A DNA stretch of 7,066 nucleotides from an uncultured Bacilli bacterium. GTDB taxonomy: Bacteria > Bacillota_I > Bacilli_A > RF39 > UBA660. The position numbers were made by a program, and so were the translations under genes. The stretch is taken from assembly GCA_947623845.1 (NCBI GenBank), contig CANQHM010000054.1, positions 1 to 7,066 of the forward strand, written 5' to 3'. Below are positions 5,745 through 7,066 of this stretch, one piece after another. The notes beneath the pieces are model-generated. The model was given only the letters and a program-made list of their open reading frames with translations. It was not told the origin of the DNA and did no database searches. The number at the start of each line of letters is the position of its first letter. Position 1 is the first letter of the stretch.

Positions 5745-5768
5745 TATTTATAGAGAGAAGGTAATAAT

Positions 5769-6284
5769 ATGGGAGAAAAACTTGGTAAATTATTAGGAGG
5801 ATTATTAGGTACTAGTTTATTAAGTAAATACTTAGTAGTATTTTTAATATCTATGATACCTTTAGTAGAACTTAGAGGAGCTATACCTTATTCACAATTT
5901 GTAGGACTTCCTATTATACCTTCATATATTGTATCTATAATTGGGAATATGTTACCAGTTCCAATAATATTTTTATTTGCAAGAAGAGTGTTAGAATGGG
6001 GCAGTAAAAAGAAATATACAAAGAAATTCTTTACATGGTGTTTAGAAAAAGGAAGAAAAGGCGGAGATGCTTTAGAAGCTAAAGCTGGGAAAGGTTTGTT
6101 TTGGGCTTTATTAATATTTGTAGGAATACCATTACCAGGAACAGGAGCTTGGACAGGAACTTTAGCAGCAAGTATTCTAGATATGGATTTTAAGAAAAGT
6201 GTTATTGCCGTAATGTTAGGAGTATTACTAGCAGGAGTGATAATGGGTGCGATATCTTTCTTAATATTTAAGGGAGTATTCTAA
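5769..6284 (+). CDS. Small multi-drug export family membrane protein (COG2426/PF06695)
   Basis: This 171-residue integral membrane protein has the two family signatures: PLVELRGAIP (31-40, with E34, R36, G37) after the first hydrophobic segment, and GIPLPGTGAWTGTLAAS in the second half. Hydrophobic segments alternate with a basic cytoplasmic-type loop (ARRVLEWGSKKKYTKK...). The two-part layout with Pro/Gly-rich re-entrant-looking stretches recalls DedA-like transporters. The family is named 'putative small multi-drug export protein', but no substrate is established, so the name should not be read as a resistance function. A strong Shine-Dalgarno precedes the start. It is the first gene of a two-gene operon: the next ATG follows its TAA after one base. 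Confidence 0.88.
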   Translation: MGEKLGKLLGGLLGTSLLSKYLVVFLISMIPLVELRGAIPYSQFVGLPIIPSYIVSIIGNMLPVPIIFLFARRVLEWGSKKKYTKKFFTWCLEKGRKGGDALEAKAGKGLFWALLIFVGIPLPGTGAWTGTLAASILDMDFKKSVIAVMLGVLLAGVIMGAISFLIFKGVF

Positions 6285-6285
6285 A

Positions 6286-6888
6286 ATGAATGTCGTATAT
6301 TTAGTAAGTACCGGAAAAAATAAAAATAATATTGAATATTTAGATAGAGAATTAGATTATAAATTCTTATCTTTAGAGAATCATAAAGTATTTGCTAACA
6401 TAAGTAATTTATTAAATAATATAGATAGAATTTATACATCAGAAGAAGTAAAAAATATTGAAGCCAGTATTTATTTTGCAACTAAGAATAAAATAACCGT
6501 AAATGTTGATAGTGCTTTTAATAATATTAATCTGGGTAGTGTTAAGACGAAGTTAGATAAAGAAGAATTAGAAAGAAGATTAATTAAAGATTTTAGTTAT
6601 AGTAAGTATAATTGTGAAAGTCTTAATGACGTTAAGAAACGTGTTAGTGAAGAATTAAAAGTAATACTATTTCATAACCCTGATACTAATAGTGTGATTG
6701 TAACCCATAAATATGATATCATCGCTTTACTATCTATTTGGTGTGAGGTAGGCCTTAATTATGATGATAATTTAATACTTACTTATAAAAATGAAACGAT
6801 TGTTGATGGCATATGGAATAAACCTTTAGTATTTAAGTTAAGTTTTGAAGGTAAAGATTTGGTAGCATTAGAAAAGTTAGATTATTAA
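6286..6888 (+). CDS. Histidine phosphatase-fold protein with degenerate catalytic motif (probable pseudoenzyme)
   Basis: The 200-residue protein follows the phosphoglycerate-mutase/histidine-phosphatase plan. The N-terminal strand YLVSTGKN (5-12) sits where active members have LVRHGET; IYTSEEVKNIEAS (49-61) sits where they have the YSSxxxRAxQTA helix; ESLNDVKKRVSEEL (111-124) is the usual ExxxDVxxRV helix; and VIVTHKYD (137-144) carries the second catalytic-site His (H141). The nucleophilic RHG triad has become S8-T9-G10 and the conserved Arg of the second motif is also missing, so phosphoryl transfer through a phosphohistidine should not be possible. A binding or regulatory role is inference. 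AAGGGAG (6270-6276) lies inside the end of the upstream gene, indicating coupled translation. The family call rests on motif spacing alone. Confidence 0.65.
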   Translation: MNVVYLVSTGKNKNNIEYLDRELDYKFLSLENHKVFANISNLLNNIDRIYTSEEVKNIEASIYFATKNKITVNVDSAFNNINLGSVKTKLDKEELERRLIKDFSYSKYNCESLNDVKKRVSEELKVILFHNPDTNSVIVTHKYDIIALLSIWCEVGLNYDDNLILTYKNETIVDGIWNKPLVFKLSFEGKDLVALEKLDY

Positions 6889-6902
6889 TTAACCTAACTT
6901 TT
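6872..6902. terminator. Bidirectional terminator between convergent genes
   Basis: AAAAGTTAG (6872-6880) and CTAACTTTT (6894-6902) form a perfect 9-bp stem, with a loop containing the palindrome TTAATTAA. T-rich bases follow on both strands. The left arm lies in the last codons of the phosphatase-like gene and the right arm touches the stop codon of the minus-strand femAB-like gene, so one hairpin serves both. Confidence 0.7.
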
Positions 6903-7066
6903 TATTTACGATGTTTACGATATATTTTTAATAAAGTAGGAAGAACTTTGTACCAAAATGGTTTATTTACTAAATCAAATTCACCGATGAATTCAACATA
7001 AGTACCACCTAATTTACGTTTGTATTCATGTAAACCAGCAAGATTATGGTAGGTAGTATGAGGGTC
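6902..7066 (-). CDS. FemA/FemB-family peptidoglycan aminoacyltransferase, C-terminal 54 residues (partial)
   Basis: Read on the minus strand from the window edge, the frame is open for 54 codons to a TAA (6904-6902). The protein end contains NLAGLHEYKRKLGG and YVEFIGEFDLVNKPFWY, followed by a basic tail (KIYRKHRK). The phrase GL-HE-K-K-GG-(x)-VEFIGEFDL is a hallmark of the C-terminal GNAT-like subdomain of FemA/FemB/FmhB/MurM proteins, which add amino acids from aminoacyl-tRNA to the lipid II stem peptide to build the interpeptide bridge. This implies a cell-walled organism. It is not possible from this fragment to say which residue is added or which step is catalysed. The start lies beyond the window. 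Confidence 0.8.
   Translation of the reverse strand, partial: DPHTTYHNLAGLHEYKRKLGGTYVEFIGEFDLVNKPFWYKVLPTLLKIYRKHRK

Noticed and set aside
1..7066. CRISPR array or DGR reverse transcriptase/template repeat inside the window
   Set aside because: No regularly spaced direct repeats, no reverse-transcriptase YxDD-type frame and no second copy of the 5551-5679 segment were seen by eye.
6889..7066. Treating the right end as non-coding
   Set aside because: The minus strand is open to the window edge and gives a clear FemAB-type C-terminus, so it was annotated as a partial gene.

Overview
The window comes from a low-GC, AT-rich genome. All reading frames work with the standard bacterial code: TGG encodes Trp, TAA and TAG are the stops, and no UGA-Trp is needed. 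Shine-Dalgarno sites are strong (AGGAG, GGGGA, GAGGTGAT). A FemAB-type peptidoglycan enzyme, a Bacillota-style TypA and the codon bias point to Bacillota/Bacilli, perhaps one of the gut-associated Mollicutes-like clades (RF39 or Erysipelotrichia-like). That placement is inference only.

Layout: (1) 1-78 holds the last codons of an upstream gene and its terminator. (2) About 100-1412 is a TnpB-only IS200/IS605-type element: promoter, an intact 378-codon tnpB (RNA-guided nuclease ancestor of Cas12), and a GC-richer structured 3' end that looks like an omega RNA/right end. (3) 1491-3302 is typA (bipA), a ribosome-associated GTPase, with a terminator overlapping its stop codon. (4) 3331-3512 is an odd short unit: an extended -10, a Shine-Dalgarno, a long near-perfect hairpin beginning exactly at an ATG, and a second hairpin with a T-tract. 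It could be a structured small RNA, a small membrane-peptide gene, or both. (5) 3573-5679 is a divergent pair: a 76-residue XRE-type repressor (minus) and a 585-residue exported protein (plus). Between them lies a perfect 12+12 bp palindrome overlapping the -35 box of the large gene, with a third half-site at its expected transcription start. The large protein has a C-type-lectin/FGE-like C-terminal domain ending in a motif like the variable region of diversity-generating retroelement (DGR) targets, and its last ~130 bases have base and Arg-codon usage unlike the rest of the gene. (6) 5769-6888 is a two-gene operon: a COG2426/PF06695 small membrane protein and a histidine-phosphatase-fold protein whose catalytic RHG motif has become STG. 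(7) 6902-7066 is the 3' end of a convergent femA/femB-like gene on the minus strand, not complete in the window, sharing a bidirectional terminator.

The most interesting part is 3573-5679: a repressor-controlled surface protein that may be a remote target of a DGR located elsewhere. No reverse transcriptase or template repeat is visible here, so the diversification idea remains a hypothesis.
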